Source: Callaeas wilsoni (lineage: Eukaryota; Chordata; Aves; Passeriformes; Callaeidae). Taken from it: DNA of 64,000 nucleotides. A program made the position numbers and the translations under genes. The stretch lies in assembly GCA_013398955.1 (NCBI GenBank), contig VWPU01004593.1, forward strand, positions 124,001 through 188,000, given 5' to 3'. Shown piece by piece: positions 12,821 to 27,007 of this stretch. The notes under the pieces were generated by a model, which was not told the DNA's origin, did no database searches, and saw only the letters and a list, made by a program, of their open reading frames with translations. How positions within the stretch are numbered: position 1 is the first letter of the stretch; every line of letters begins with the position of its first letter.

Positions 12821-12984
12821 CTTTTCCACTTGCAGTGCAGTCTCCTCACAGGACAACCTAATCAGCTCTTGGGCCTTGCTGGTGTCCCCAGCTTTGTAGG
12901 CATCCTGGATGCTTTCTGTCACAGGGGTCTGGATTACGGAGACGTCGCCAGTTGTGGACTGTTTGCCACCCATGTCCACAGTTC
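12821..12984 (-). CDS. LRRK1: LRRK1 coding exon 2 (N-terminal region)
   Basis: This 164-nt exon has acceptor CCTGCAG (AG at 12985-12986) and donor AAG followed by GTTGGG (GT at 12819-12820). It completes a Gly codon and adds 54 residues. They include the GGKQSTTGD stretch (human GGKPSTRGGD) and a helical segment ending ALQVEK (human SQLEK). It ends in phase 0. The intron upstream is about 16 kb, the longest in this window. Confidence 0.95.
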
Positions 12985-15900
12985 CTGCAGGAAAAACGGG
13001 AAAGAGAAGTCAGGGCAGAAGTGCCTGCTCAGTACTCGTGCACAGCTGCAATGTCAGTGAATCCTGGGAATAAAAGAAGTTGGTGATTTTCAGTGGAATA
13101 TTTACTGCACACAATTGAAAAAAAAAAGAGCCTGAGATGAAAGAAAGTGATAATGTGTTAAAGTACTTCCCAACAGGAACATGAAACTAAGAGGGACAGC
13201 GAGTTCCCCAATTGCTCCCAGAGGTGGTTTCCAAAGGAAGGTGTGGAAGCTCACACACATGGGCACACAAACCCTTCATCTGCCTGGCACACTCATCCTC
13301 CTGCCGAGGAACCAGGGAAGAGAAGGGCTTACATGGGACTGGCACCTGCAGGAATTCTGACAAAGCCAGGAATCTGAAGGGCAAATCTGGTATTAGTGGC
13401 CTTGCTGTAGTCACACTTCACTCCTGACAGCAGCCTGATAAAATCCTGCTGTCCTCCAGCATTTTCCACCAGAGTTTTAGACACCTCTATGAGTGTGAAA
13501 CAAAAGAAATTTGGAATATTTACTCTGAATAAAAAAGAATGTAAAAGGAGATTATGCAAGATGCCCAGTGTCACCTTAATCAATTCTGGAGAATCTCCTA
13601 GATCAGACTTTCTTTTCCTAAATGGTGTCGGGAGCCAGAAGAGCTTTTAACTGTCAGAGATTAAAAGCTGCAGCCATTACAGAAGATGCTTTGGTGGGTG
13701 GCTAATGAGGCAGCCAGGAAGTCTCACACCCAACCATTCCCCAGCTACCAGGACAGGGAAAGCTGCAGGAAAGTCACTGAAATACAAGATGTTTTCAGGT
13801 CCACTCCTGAACAACAAGAAACACGGAGGAAAACAGCATTTTCCGCTTGAAAACAAAATGCTTTTTCCTGCTAAAACATTATGAATTATTATTGCTTATT
13901 TGCAACTGGTTAAATAAAGCACTTAAGCCCACAGATTTTCACATATGTTAACAAGGATTTAGATTTTTTTAAAATAGACACATATGTCACGCAGGGCCTA
14001 GTTTGATGCAGCCCAGAAAGAGAAGTAAATTTGGAGCAATCTATAACTGACAGTAAATATCTTTGAATAATGCAGCCTGAATCACCAGTAGGTTCTGACT
14101 AACACTTCTCATCAATTATTTAAAGGAAGCTCGAATCACTCAGACATTGGAGATGGCTCCAGAGGTTCGTGCCATTAAAAATGTGCCCTCACCAGTAACC
14201 TTTCCCAGACGATGCAGAACGTGTGAAGGACAAGCAGCAGAAATCAAGGCCCATGAAAGTGAGATTAAATTACAGCACAATAAAGAGCATCTGAGAGTTC
14301 ATGGTAATGGGTGTAGTACTTCCACAATTCTGTAATTTTAGGGAGTACATGGGAAAAGAACTTCCTGCATTTGGTTCACTCTTTTAAGGAAGGCCACACA
14401 CCTATAAGGGATCACTAAAAATATCACATATGATTTAATTTCCATTCTCATAGACACCAAAGATAGGGGGAAAAAAAGTTCTCAGGCAAGTATGTTTAAA
14501 GGATGATAGAAGGGAGAACTTTGAAGCAAAACAGTTCTCCAGTCAAAACAACTCAAACTGGACTAAGGAAATTCGGAAAGTACAGATCCAAGCAAACACT
14601 GCAGTTACTGGAACGAGCAGCCTCCTCGCTCGGCACCCTGTGATGAAATCTTGAACCTAGAGAGAAGCTCTGGAATTCCCCTTGGAGGAAAAAATGCCTC
14701 ACACTGGAGATACAAAACAGCTGGAAAGCTGCTCAGCTTCCTGCTCACGGAGCCCAGCAAAGCAGGACTGACAGAGCAGAGCAACTTCAATTTGCTGCCT
14801 ACAAACTGCAGAAAGGAGGGACAAATTTTACTCAGTTCCAGCCTCAATCCTGATTTTGGGGATGATCACTCAAGGCCCACATCTGCAGCTGTTCCAGATA
14901 TAAAGGCACAGCCTTTTTGCCAAAGAATTGAGCAGGACTGTCTTTCTCTGCTTTTAAATCACGGCCAGGGAGGGTGGAGGTACAAAAATCTCAGAGTCAG
15001 AGATTCATCAGAACCTGGAGTCACGTCCCCCTCGAGCAGAGAGGTCTCCAGCCAATCTCCTACACATCCTGCACACCAGAACTCTCCTCAAAGGAGCATT
15101 TTCCACCTCTCCTGCTGGAGCTGCCCCACTCAGACCAGCTGGGCAGGGAGCACAAAAAGGGTCACAGGGCTGTAACTGAGGGGAGGAGGAACTCTGCCTG
15201 CTCGACCCTAATCCCAAGACCACTTCTGTGTTCTGCCAGCTTCACAAAACAATTTGGCCAACGTGTTGGGCTTCCCCTAACATTTTTGGCCCCCCCCACA
15301 ATTTCTGAAGTCCTTTGTAGTGCAATGGCTCAGTCACAAACCCCTGGTGCCACCAGCAGTGCAAGAACACAGGCTGGCCATGAGTTAGGTGTAGAATTCT
15401 GGGATCTCCAGGAAGGGGAAGTCAGCTGGCTCCATGGAGTTTATTCCCAGAAGAGTCTTCAGGATATTAATTTTAGTCCTTAAACTCAATTTCCCTCTTG
15501 TCTTCGGCAAATTTTTATTGATCTAATCAAAACTGCTCAGTTTTGAACATCTGAACATCCATCAAGTAGAAGTCAATAAAAGTTTCATTGAGTGTAAGAA
15601 ATCTGGGCAATTCTACTGTTTGAAACCAATGTTTTTATATTAAATATTCCAAGATAATGCTACCCATCATTCAAATTTCCTATATCAAAACTTCCTTCTA
15701 TGATTCCATTCTGCAGGGTAATTTGACCTCCTGCCTAAGGCCTGAGGGAAGAAGCTGCCAAAGGTCTCCAGCAAAAAATAGTCCTTGTGACAATCAATTA
15801 AAAGCCTGAAAAGAGCCAAACTGGTGAGATACAGATAAAAAAGTTTGCCCTCAACCAACAGCTGTACTCACGTGGTGCTGTCAAATTTTACTAGAGCTTT

Positions 15901-16889
15901 CAGAGGTTAAATGAGAGGAGGCTGGCTATCCATTCCCAAATTCCAAAAAAACACAGACGACATCCAAGGCAAAGCTAAGCATCTCATCAATAAAATTACC
16001 CAGTTCACAGAAGACTTCCTGGTGACTTGACAGTGATACACTGGCTTCTGAAATACAAGGGCAAATTAAGAAGCAGCATGTTCTATAAGCTTAATTTATA
16101 CTCACCAGTGGGGGGAAAATAAATGAGGAAAACTACATTTTACTGACTAAAGACTCTTTTATTTCTACAAGATGCATGAGTGACCTATCATCAGCAGTGG
16201 CATTCATGTAGGCTGGGAATAAAGTTTTGCCAATACATGCACCAGCCATTTTTAGCAGAAATCTGGGCTGAAATCCAAAGAAATTCTGCTCTGCTTTTAA
16301 CCTTACATGTCTCATGCTCCTTGCCTGAGCTCCTCATGGCTTTCCTAGCAGAGTCACCTCACTCACACCCAGCCTTGAGCAATGCGATAGGAGAGCAGTA
16401 CTGGAGCTCAGTAACACTGAAACTCTGTTTTTGCACTTGATTGTGCAACACGCTGAGCATTTCAGCCTGGATGCAGCAAAGTGTTTCCAATTCTCAGATT
16501 TTGGGGCTTTAGGAACCGGCTTGTGCACTTTGCACAACAGGGTCTGTGTTACTGCACACTGCTGTAAGCAAACCAGCACAGCAAGGCACGACATCCCAGA
16601 ATTCTTGGATATTCCTGGGCTATCCAAGAAACTCCAGAGGCTTTACACACCCCCTGTTATCTCCTTTAGTTTTTGCTTTATTGCACACAGATCTGGGGCA
16701 GTTCCCGCGCTGGCACAGGTTCCTCTGAGAGCACTGCCCCAAAGCAGCACCAAAAAGCAGATAAATGAAGCCTGTTTGAAATGAGGTGGGTCCTTTAACA
16801 CCTTTGGACAGCTATGAAAATAAAGCCAAGGAGTTTGCTCCCTATCATTCAGCCTCTGCATCATATTTGTTTAACCTCTCCATAGAGCC

Positions 16890-16915
16890 ACAGCTTCTTT
16901 TCTTTTCTTTTCTTG
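16890..16915 (+). repeat. (TTTTC)n simple repeat
   Basis: About four tandem copies of TTTTC lie within LRRK1 intron 2. Confidence 0.8.
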
Positions 16916-18623
16916 CTTTCTACTAAAAAAGCTGTAAGCAAACCCAGGGCTGTTTGTGAGGGGAAAAGGGGAGGCACTTGCTGACACTAAAAATGCATCC
17001 ATCATCTATTCCTCACACCACTTAGCAGTTTGTACAAAAGCAACTAACTTTGAAATTATTTCTCTCTTGATTTCGATGATTTATACTTCGGAAAGAAGTA
17101 TAAAAGCTAAGGGCAAGACTAATTTTCTTTTAAAAAATATCCAAATGAAACCAGAGGTTATTTTATTGCCATTAAAAGGGTACAAGGTATCACTTTTAAA
17201 GTGCAACAGACTGCTGGCCCAGCTCAGAGAAACAAAATGAAAATAAGCCTTTTTAGTAATAAACAGTACCACGAGAATTTTAGGGTCACGTGTAGTTAGA
17301 CCCTGTCACAGGCCTTATTATTACAGCAGGGGGAAAAAAAAAACCTCAAAAATTTCAAAATTGACAGTATGCCATTAGTGAAAGGGGAGGGTTTGCAGGT
17401 CAGTGCTGTGAATCAGCAAACAGCTGCACAACAAAGCAGCACAATGCACAGATGATTATTGTCTTTATAGCCCAAATCACTGCATCTCTGACACATAAAC
17501 TCACAAGAGTTTGTAAATGCTACGTTAGGCCCTTTGATAACCAGCAGCTCTTTGGCGACCAGGTAGGATGCTTTTATTTAGCAGAGAAAGATATAAACGA
17601 GGTGCTTTACCCAGGATAAAAACAGGGCAGGAAAACAGAATTACAACAACAATAAAACTTGAAAACCGCCACTGACCTTGTCATAATGTGTGCAGGTATT
17701 TCCAGAGACGGGAGCAAACCAGGCTGATGCTTTAGCACAGCATCCCATCCAGCGATGCCCAAGTAAGCTGCTAATTCCTGGGACTGACAACCACCCACCT
17801 CTGCTTCAGCACGAGCAGCTCCTGCAGTGGCCACTGGATGGAATGGCTGGCTGGCTGCTCCTTTGTCTGAATTAACTGCTACAGCTTAGCCTTGACAGAT
17901 ATTTTCATCTCCATGTCCCACTACAGCGAAATCCAAGCCTCTGGTTCAGAGGGTGGGGGTGGGCAGGGAGGCCGTCTCTCGGGCTGAGCTCAGACATTAA
18001 TTCCTCAACAGCACCAGATGGCCACAGCTAACCTTTATCAGCCTCATCTTTTGCCATTTTGACTTCTGAGTGCTGCCACAGCACAAATGAAAAGTGGGAC
18101 AGGGATGAGGTTGAAGATGTGCTGAATGTTTAAAGCCAGCGCCTCCAAACACTCGAGAACTCACCGGTGACACCGAACGTTTTTCAATACTGCTCCACAC
18201 AAGCTTTGCCCAGCTGGTTTGCAAAATTAATGGAAAGCCACGTTACTTCTGAGTCTCTGCAACAGATCCACGCATCTTGTGCTGCTTTGGAAAACTTCAG
18301 GCTAACAAACTGAGCAGCAGCCAACGGGAGCCTCCAGTGATCTCAAAGGATGACGGATCTGCCCTACACTGAGCTTTCCATTTAGATGGGTAAGAAAAAT
18401 TTTTCAGTCCTCTGGAAATTTTTGAGATACTGAAAAATCCCATCCCAAACCAGGAAGAAAAAACCCAAAAGCCTGGGTTCTTTAACAAAAAATAAAGAAA
18501 TAAATTTTCCAGTTAGCCCAAGTGCGTAAAAATGCTTTATGAAACAAAGAGATCTTTTGTGTTCCTTCTCTAATTAGCTGACACTTCAAGGTTTCATTTT
18601 TTTAAAAAAAGTGAAAATATTTT

Positions 18624-18652
18624 CTTCATTCATTTCATTTATTCATTTCTTA
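18624..18652 (+). repeat. (ATTC/ATTT)n simple repeat
   Basis: This short imperfect tetranucleotide run (TTCATTCATTTCATTTATTC) lies in LRRK1 intron 2. Confidence 0.6.
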
Positions 18653-21600
18653 GAAGATAAAGTCACAGACCAAGATCTCTTGTGCCCCCCACCTGCCCAC
18701 ATAGCCAGAAGCTGCCCCAAAACCATCCTGCAGCAAGAAGCCTGTGATGTGCTCCACCTGTTCTCAGATTTAGATGAAATACATGTGGCTCAACCAATTC
18801 TGCTTTAAAATGTTCCTGTCAGGATTCAAAAATGACCAGAACCACCAATAAATCCCCCTGTGAGAAGACACTGAGAACAAGATGGTTTATCTGGGAAGTT
18901 CCATATCCCCACTGGAGAGTGTGTGCAAGAAGCAGGCCATGGCCCCTCTGACCCTAATTAATATTTCCCACAACAAGTGGGATGTGCCAGCTTCTCAGGA
19001 CAGTGGGAGCCCTCCACACACTTCTTCTGCCTATTTCCTGTGGTTCCATTCCCCCAAACATCCATTATTTCAGCTAATTAAAGGAGTGGCCCTGCACTAA
19101 GATCTGCCTGCCAAAGGCACTGGAAAAGGGGATGTATTGAGCACAAAAGCCACCCACATCTACAACACAGCTCACAACCAGTGCTCCCTGCCCCAAAAGG
19201 GGACGTAAAACCCCAAAGGAAACACAGAGGAACGCTTCAAAGGCAAAAATCCAGCGCTGAAGGGATCTTTTTGACTGTTATAGCAGATTCTGAAAGTATT
19301 TTGAAATTGTTTACATGCCAGCACCACACATGCATCGTGCTGATCTGCACTAAACATTTTCCAGCAAGCACCCAGGGCACGCTGACAAATTTAGATGCAG
19401 ATGTGTAAAGTAACCAATTATCACCACAATCACTGGAAATTTTCTATTTACAACACTTTTAACCTGCAAGGAAACAAGCATTTGCTAATGCAAGCCTGAA
19501 AGGAAAATATTAAGTGCCGGGTGGAAAAATGCTCTGGATTCCTGCCTTTTCACTGGGCTCCAGAATGGAATTATGAGAAACAGACGCCTCCTAAGGCTTT
19601 AGCTCCACACTTACACAATCATTTCTTCATCATCCAGGATAATGAGGGAAGAGGGAACAGAAAAGCCTCAAATCCTGGTAACACTGGGACTCAGCAGTAT
19701 CAGTGGGCAGTGCCAGCACCGCCAGATCTGAGCAGGCTCCTGCCTTTGTGTGCGCATCTCCCAAATTCCTGGGACTCTGGGAATTGTTTGTATTGTCCAA
19801 GAAGCTAAAACAAAGCTGAGCTGGTTATTCTTTGCTGAAGTACAAAAGAGGCTGCACAAAGGCACTAGAAGGCAATGAGTTCAGAGAGAGCACAGAGAAT
19901 TACACTGGAATATGATTGTCAGAACAAACCCATCAAGGCAGCGTGAAAATCACGCTGGAAAGGGCAGAACAGACCCAGGGTCACTAATGACACCTGCAGC
20001 TATCCATGGAACAGGAACAAGGGATTGGGACATGCCTCTCCTCTGCAAGGGGGCAGGACGTTCCCCACTGGCTGCTCGTGAAAGACAGCACCACTTCCAC
20101 TGCCCTGGGCTGTAGCTGGTGGGAGAGGAGCAGGGCTGTGATTCCCTCTGAGCAGGGAAGGAATGGGACAGGGATGTCCCCCAGCAAGCACAGGGCAAAG
20201 ACTGGCTCTCATGGGAAGAGGGAATACCCCTCATCCCTCCAGCAATGCCCTCTCTGGGGTGCAAAGGATCAGCAAAGACCAGAGAGAACAGTGATGGTGT
20301 TAACTTCCACCCCCAAAGGAAAGCTATTGAGAGCTCCAAATGGCCAGAGAGTTGCTGATTGAAAATACGAATGACTCAGCTCTGGAGTGAAAGTTTCTAT
20401 TTTTGTCTTTTGGCCTCAGTGATTTGGTTCCCATCCTACAGCTTGAATCATTCAGAAATATGCTTCTGCAGGCAAGGCCAGCTATGCCACTCTTGCTTTC
20501 CAAATTTTAAATTGGAAGATATACATTCAGCATGCAGAAGTACGACCAAGCTTTTGGATTTTCTCTGTGTTCGTTTCCAGGCATGGCTGGAAAGGGAGGA
20601 TTGTTAAATAATGAAAGGTATCTCCAGTGAGACCATTCCCGTCCAGCTGAATCAAATATCATAGCCATGAAACCAAACCAAGATTGGATTTCACTTGAAA
20701 CTTCACAAAACAAAATTTCATGGCTAATTTTCTTCTGAACCTTTTCCCTAACATTCAAGCTTTCATCAGAAGGGAAAAAATCCCACACACCAATGTTTTC
20801 TCTCTTTCAGAGAAATAATTTGCATAAAATTCTTCTTCTAAAGAAATTAAAATATTAATTATTCACACTGGGGAAGCACCACCTCATGGCCAGCCCACTT
20901 TTGCTACTTAGACACATATTTAAAATCTGATTTAGAAAAAAGCAAATGCTTTTAGCCCCAGCTGTGAGAGGCTACATGTGGAGGGCTCAGGAGGGATTTG
21001 CTGTGTGTGAGTGAGAGGAAGATGGGCCCAAGGTCTCTGCCGAAGTCTCCTCTTAGCACAAGTCTTCTACCAGCTCCACCAAAGACACATCCAGAGATCC
21101 CACAGCTTCTCTGAGCTGGGAAAAGCAGCTCCTAAGCTTGAGTTTCACTTTAATAAGTAAACACCTTCCTAAACAGAAAACCCATTTACAGCACTGCAAC
21201 CCCACTGCTGGTCAAAAATAAGAGCAGAGAAGCAGCCAAAATCTGTCTCTCCAGAGAGACATAAGGTGTAAGGAGTGTGACACCAGGACACTGACCCACA
21301 CATTCCTTCCAGCTACTTTGCCTAAAGTTTGGAGAATGAGAGAATATTTTTTATCAAATAAACTGAGAGATGCAGGAGACACATCTAAAGGAAGAAGCCT
21401 TTCAAGAGATTTGTGGGGCAAACATCCCATGCAGGCTCAGTACATCTTAGACACGGTTCAGTGAGCTCCTTCACTGTGCCTGCTTGACTAATAAAATACT
21501 CCTTGCTACCCTCACTTCTCATTTATCACTAAGACAACCACTCTGGATCAGTTCAAGTAAAAGTGTTGCACGCAGAGAAAAGGAAAATGCAATCAGAATA

Positions 21601-23085
21601 TGGTTGGCATGAAGAGACTCGAAGGGACAATTTGGCAACAGCAAAGCCAAGGGAAGTGGAGGGCTGGGGAGAGCACCAGGGGAAAGGGGTGGATAGGTTA
21701 GTCTGGAAAAGGAAACAAAAATCCACACAAAACAGGGAAGAAAGTGAGGCTGCACTCCAGCCTCTACTGAACTCAATGTGAGCACTTCCCACTTCTGACT
21801 CTTCTTCCACAGGAGTCAGAGAAGATTCCTGGTTTCCAGGACAGACTGTCTCAGAGGGAGGATCACCTGAACAGCTGTGTCTAGAGCAGAAGAGAAACCT
21901 GATGGAAAGTCCTCTGCTGTTGGCCCAGACAGCCACCAAAGCTTTAATGGGGCTACCAAAAAAGCCCATTAAACCTCCCCTTACTTGTGACAAAACCTAC
22001 AAGTGGCAGAAATAACTGTATTTGCAGAGAGGGGGAAAGGGAGGTATTTTGTCTTCCTGGAGCCTGGGAATATCAGCACTCATTGCAGTGGAGGGAGGAC
22101 AAGGACTCTGCCTGGGAGGATCCTGTGTCCATGTCGTGACCCCGCTGCAGCTCACAGCATTTTTGGATGTCTGCTCCAAGGCAGAGACACCAAAATGAGG
22201 CAGGGCACAGTTCATCCCCTTCCCACCAAGCTTTGATGAGCTCTGATCCATTGCATCCAAGAACCTGTGTGTTCTATCCACACAAATTATTTTGATTTGG
22301 CAGCTTTTATTCCCACCCTGCCACCGTCTGAAAGGTCCAAGGTGCAAAACATGTGAGAATTACGGCCAGGATTACAAACTCACTCAAGGAGCCAAGCTTT
22401 TTGTTTTTCAGGCTATGTATGAGATCTGAAAACGGATCCTGTCCATTAGTGTTGGAAAAAAAAATAAAAATGTTCCTGTTTGATGCAAAAATAAAAGCAT
22501 TTTCAAAGGCTCTTTGATGTGAAAGACAGAAAGACGTGCAGGCAGATTCTGGAGGAGGTCTTGTCTTCAGCAATTACCAGCACTCTTTCTGAATCCTACT
22601 CCCCAGACAGAACTTTTATATGAAGTAGATAATCACGCTGCAGAGTGTATCAGCTCTAAACCTTGTGGCTTTTCAATTAAGCAGCAATAACCTCCAGTCC
22701 AAAAACTCCTTAACCACGATGGGAATAAAACAAATAACCCCCAAAACCAATTAACTGCAGGTGAAACAAAGACATACTTGCTTTTAAAAGACTTCATTTT
22801 GAGCTCTTCTCAGGTAGCCATGCCAGTTTTCCAAGCAATATTTTGATCAGTAAAACAAGAAGTGATGCAATTTCCACAGTGACCACAAACATACCAAGAA
22901 TATTTCAGCTAAATTTATCCAGACTTCTTGTTTGAGTCACTGCTTTGGTTCGTTATTTTTCCATGATTTTCAGCTATGCACAGAGAGGAGCTGGGGACAG
23001 CCTGGGACTGAGTTTTCCCCAGCAGTATCTGAAATGCCAACCTTTATGCCTGGGAACCCCATATTGACTATTGGAGAGGAAATGA

Positions 23086-23166
23086 AGCTGCTCCTCCAGC
23101 TCCCAGCCCCAGGTCCCAGCCCCAGCTCCCTGCTCCTTCCCACTCCACTCCTTCCTCCCACTCTTC
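23086..23166 (+). repeat. C/T-rich low-complexity tract
   Basis: It is dominated by CAGCTCC, CAGCCCC and CTTCC units. On the minus strand this makes a G/A-rich tract. No coding meaning is likely. Confidence 0.6.
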
Positions 23167-23677
23167 CTGTGGCAGACTGACCCTTTCCCTCACCCCTGAG
23201 TGACACTGATGGGGCTTGTCTTTGCAGATGAGGAGCTCCTGAAGCTCACCAGGGATCTGCTGCCCTCTCCAGCTGGAGAGGGAGAGCCAAAACAGAGAGC
23301 ATCCCGTTTCCCACTGGGCATCTCCATGGCAGACCCCAAGTCCTGCCAGCCTGTCTGGAGCAACACAAACTGCTGATTCCCAGAGTCCCTCTGACTGCTT
23401 TTGGAAGGGTGAGAGCCTTTCCTAAAACTCAGAGACTTTTTAAATAGGTCCTCTAAAGTGAGGGCAAGGCACAAATTAAAAACATGGAGACACTTCTGTT
23501 GTGAAAATATCAGCAGCTTACATAAAAGAGCTGCTGCTGTGGTGATACATAATCATGCAAATAAGCAATTGCTGACCCACTAATGAACACACACACTTGG
23601 ATTAAGGGAAGGAATTAAATATCAGCCTGACTTGATGTAAAAGCTGAAATAGAACCTATTAAGAGACAGACTTCATG

Positions 23678-23836
23678 GTTGAGTCACCATCCCTGGGGGG
23701 GTTTAAAAGCTGTGTGGATGTGGCACTTGGGGACACGCTTTAATGGTGAGCTTGGCAGTGCTGGGGGAACAGTTGGACTCAGTGACCTTAAAGGTCTTTT
23801 CCAGCCTTGAAAATTCCATGGTTGTATGATTTTGTA
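23678..23836 (+). mobile_element. CR1 LINE fragment, 3' end, plus orientation
   Basis: It shows the familiar order of CR1 3'-end blocks: GAGTCACCATCCCTGG, GATGTGGCACTTGGGGACA, TGGTGAGCTTGGCAGTGCTG, then GTTGGACTCAGTGACCTTAA and a degenerate ATGATT tail. CR1 is the main LINE of birds and reptiles. Only the 3' end remains, as is usual for this family, and no reverse transcriptase frame is present. It lies in antisense orientation to LRRK1. Confidence 0.93.
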
Positions 23837-25513
23837 TAGCAGATTGGGAGCTGAATGGTACAAAATCCATCCCCCAGCCCCACATCTGCAATGCCAACAG
23901 CTCCTCCCAGCTCACTGCCTTCTGCAAGCACAGCCCTGGCAGCCCCATTATCGACCAGAGCACTGAAAAACAAACCAGCCACAGACTGAATGCTGTAAGG
24001 ATCCCTGAAGATCCCATTATGTCAGTGCAAAGACTTTAATGGGTTTTGGGTAAGGCCCCCATAGGCTCTGGGGAGGATAAAACCCCATAATTCATAGCAT
24101 TTTCTTAATGCGAGTATAAAATCACCTGCAACATCTCTGTCAAAACAATAAATCAATTACAGGCCTGCTAAAGGCTGAGTTGGTGTGAACACTATCAATT
24201 CCTTTTTTCCCACTGAAACAGAGGACAGCAGTTCCATGACCCCAGAACCAACCCTCACCTGAAAGCTCCCTCATAAATCACACCTCAGGAACATTGTAAA
24301 GAACTCCCTGTGTACAAGTTCTAAGGGCAAAGGATTTTCTTTACTACCTTATCACCTTATCTTTGTTTTTTTCCAGGCTTCTTGATAGAGTTGCCGTAAG
24401 TTACACTTCAATGTAATACACCACAAATATATTTTAACGTGAAGGTGGAAAAATAAAGCAGTAAAGCAGCAAATAATTCCAGATACAGCTCAGATAAAGA
24501 TCAATGCTTACTGCTGCCTGTAAATCAAACTGGCTTTCAGGTCAGACTCTGCTCAATTAACTTCCCAAGGTCTTTACTGCTCCACTGGCTCTCTCAGCAG
24601 CTCTGCCCTCCTTGATACAGCCCTCAAGTTCAAGAGCAGGCTGGCTTTGATGGTTTTTGTCAGGAAAATCGTAAATGTCTCAGCATTCCTCGCCCTTTTT
24701 GAAATGCAGGTTGGGTTTGGAGGGATGTTGTAACACCCAGCTCTGCACAGGAGGGCAGGTTTAACCACAGGCATGTTCAGCTGCAGACCAGCCTCCTGCA
24801 GCAGCTCTTGGCCCCTTGTGAGATTGCACCACTTCTGTATGAAGAGTTTATTTAAATATTTAAAAATACAAGCCTATTACTGCCCTACTAGTGTACTTCC
24901 TATTCCTGCTGAGCATTTCCTACTTCTCCTTCTGCAGGGCACTCTGCAGTAAGACTGACTCACATACAAAACCTGTTCTATTTTCTGCTTTTTTAGCTCA
25001 TAGGAAGCCTTGCAGTTTGCTGTTTGGACTCAGATTTACTCACAGCTTAACAAGCAGGAAGAAAACCAGAAAACCTTCAGGGCTGGTTTAGTCTGATCAT
25101 GGAGAACTTCGCACGACTGACACACTTTGCAGCTCTGCAGTGCTCCGTGTGCTCAGTTCACCTCCCAGATCCTCTCCTTGTCCTTCTCGCCCCACACTGT
25201 CATAAAAAACTCACGGTAATGTTACTACAGGGTGATGTGTGGATGGAAAAAGCAGGACAGAGGCTGGGAGTACTTCCTCCCTGTTATGCAACAGAAAGTG
25301 CCCCAAGGCCCAGCTGCTGGTCCTGTCCCCACACACGGCTGGTGGGGAGGTTTTAAGGTTTACGTGATGATTTCATGAGGAACAATGTGAAATCTGTGGT
25401 GCTGATTTTCCCTTCCTTCTCTATTCAGCAGGAAAGATTTTTAAACAAAGTTATTCGCACTGCAAGTTTCTGCCCTTCACATTTAAGGCAACAATGGTGC
25501 AGAACTGTGAGGA

Positions 25514-25700
25514 AATCATGGAATCAGAGAACAGGCTGAGTTGGAAGGGACCCATCAGGATCATGGAGTCCACATCTGCACATATCCTGCTCTGATGCCA
25601 GCCAGGAGCAAGGCTGGAGGCACAAAGTGTGTCCCAGGAGGAGAAACTGCTCCATTTGCTCTTGGCCAACCTTGAACTGTCACCACTCAAACTGTTGTGA
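25514..25700 (-). mobile_element. CR1 LINE fragment, minus orientation
   Basis: It starts with ATGGAATCAGAGAA and GAGTTGGAAGGGACCCATCA, then GGATCATGGAGTCCA. This is the reverse complement of a CR1 3' end. The match fades after about 25600, so the right edge is approximate. It is in the same sense as LRRK1. Confidence 0.8.
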
Positions 25701-26951
25701 AACTTTCCCTATAAAACTGCACTTGCTCCTGAGCAGTCCCTCTCGTTAAACAACCCTTTGACTTTTCCAGTTCAACCCTTACTCACAGCAGAGCCTTTTC
25801 CAGGATTCAGGAAGCAGCAGGGCAGGCAGCAGCTTTCCCTCTGAGTCAGATCTGAGCTGAGCCATGGCCCAGCCGGGGCTGCAAAGGTCACTGCCACTGT
25901 GGGCTGCTCCCTTCTGATAAAAGTATAAAGCCCTGTGAGCTGCACTTGCAAAGCACAGCTTTAGGGGCCTCTGGTCCACTCCAAATGACAGCTCCAGTCA
26001 TATATTCTGGTTACTTGTTTGCTCCCTCGTGTGATGTTTCAGGTCCCTTTTCCAGGCGCACTGTCCATGTCCATCTGGGCTTCCCTGGACAGCGGAAAGT
26101 CACCAAGTTACAACTGATTTGCCTCAAAAGAACTTGCAAAGGTGCAGTTAGTTAATATCTGCAAAGCTACTACAAAGCTTCAGGCAGCTCTCCTTGGCAT
26201 TGTTGTCCCTAATTATGTAATGTCAGACACATTCCACCATAAACACCCCTTTTCAGTGCTCATTTCTAGATTTAGCAGGAGACAAGAGACACCCTCTGGC
26301 ATGTTTGAAGGATAATCCAGTTCCACCTCTGAGACACACACCAGTGGCATAGGAATGCTCTGTGACTTTGAATAAAATTCACAGTAAGAGGGAGATAAGC
26401 TCTTTAACAGAAGTACTCTTATGTTTCAGAAGACAATGACTGTTCTCCTACACCTCTGAGGAACTGTCTCCTAGAAAACCATGTAAGAATTAAATCCTAG
26501 CTGTGAAATTTCATAAGATTCAAAGAAATCAATCAGTCCATAGAAAGGAGATGAATCTTTATGCTTTTCTACACATTCATAAAGTGATGCCTTTGGGCTT
26601 CCATTGTACTTCCCACAAAATTCACATCATGTCACCTGCTCTATATTATGCAGAGCTCTCTAACCAAGTTTTAAAAAAAACCACCAAATCCTGTACTTCA
26701 TGAGAGACTGCAGCCACCCCCATATCCCTGCTCAGTTTCTCTTAATTAGGACAAGGTGAACAAATCCAGGAGAGGGGAAGCAGGGTTTGGGGAGGCAAGG
26801 GAGATGCTGAGTGCACCCACAGGGAGCCTCATCCTGAGCTCCGGTGACAAATCCCCTCCGAGGGCTCGGTCAGCCCCACCAAGTGAAGTCCAGCACCAAC
26901 CCTGCAGGGCAGAGAGGGTCCAGGTCTGACACATAGCTCAGCCACTCCCCG

Positions 26952-27007
26952 GGAAAGCTGGCATCCTGCTGGGATACAGGGAAAGCTGGCATCCTGCTGG
27001 GATACAG
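26952..27007. repeat. Tandem duplication, two copies of a 28-bp unit
   Basis: The unit begins GGAAAGCTGGCATCC and ends GGGATACAG. The second copy is identical to the first. It lies in LRRK1 intron 2. Confidence 0.9.

Noticed and set aside
12524..12979. 151-codon minus-strand frame as a complete gene
   Set aside because: It is LRRK1 coding exon 2 read through its donor at 12819-12820. The apparent start at 12979 is a GTG inside the exon, not the gene's start.
14651..15483. Overlapping plus-strand frames of 174 and 169 codons in LRRK1 intron 2
   Set aside because: Two different frames overlap, composition is ordinary, no protein family is recognised and no splice or start context supports them.
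15690..15720. TTCTATGATTCCATTCTG resembling a CR1 terminus
   Set aside because: The sequence upstream lacks the expected CR1 3' blocks, so it is probably chance.
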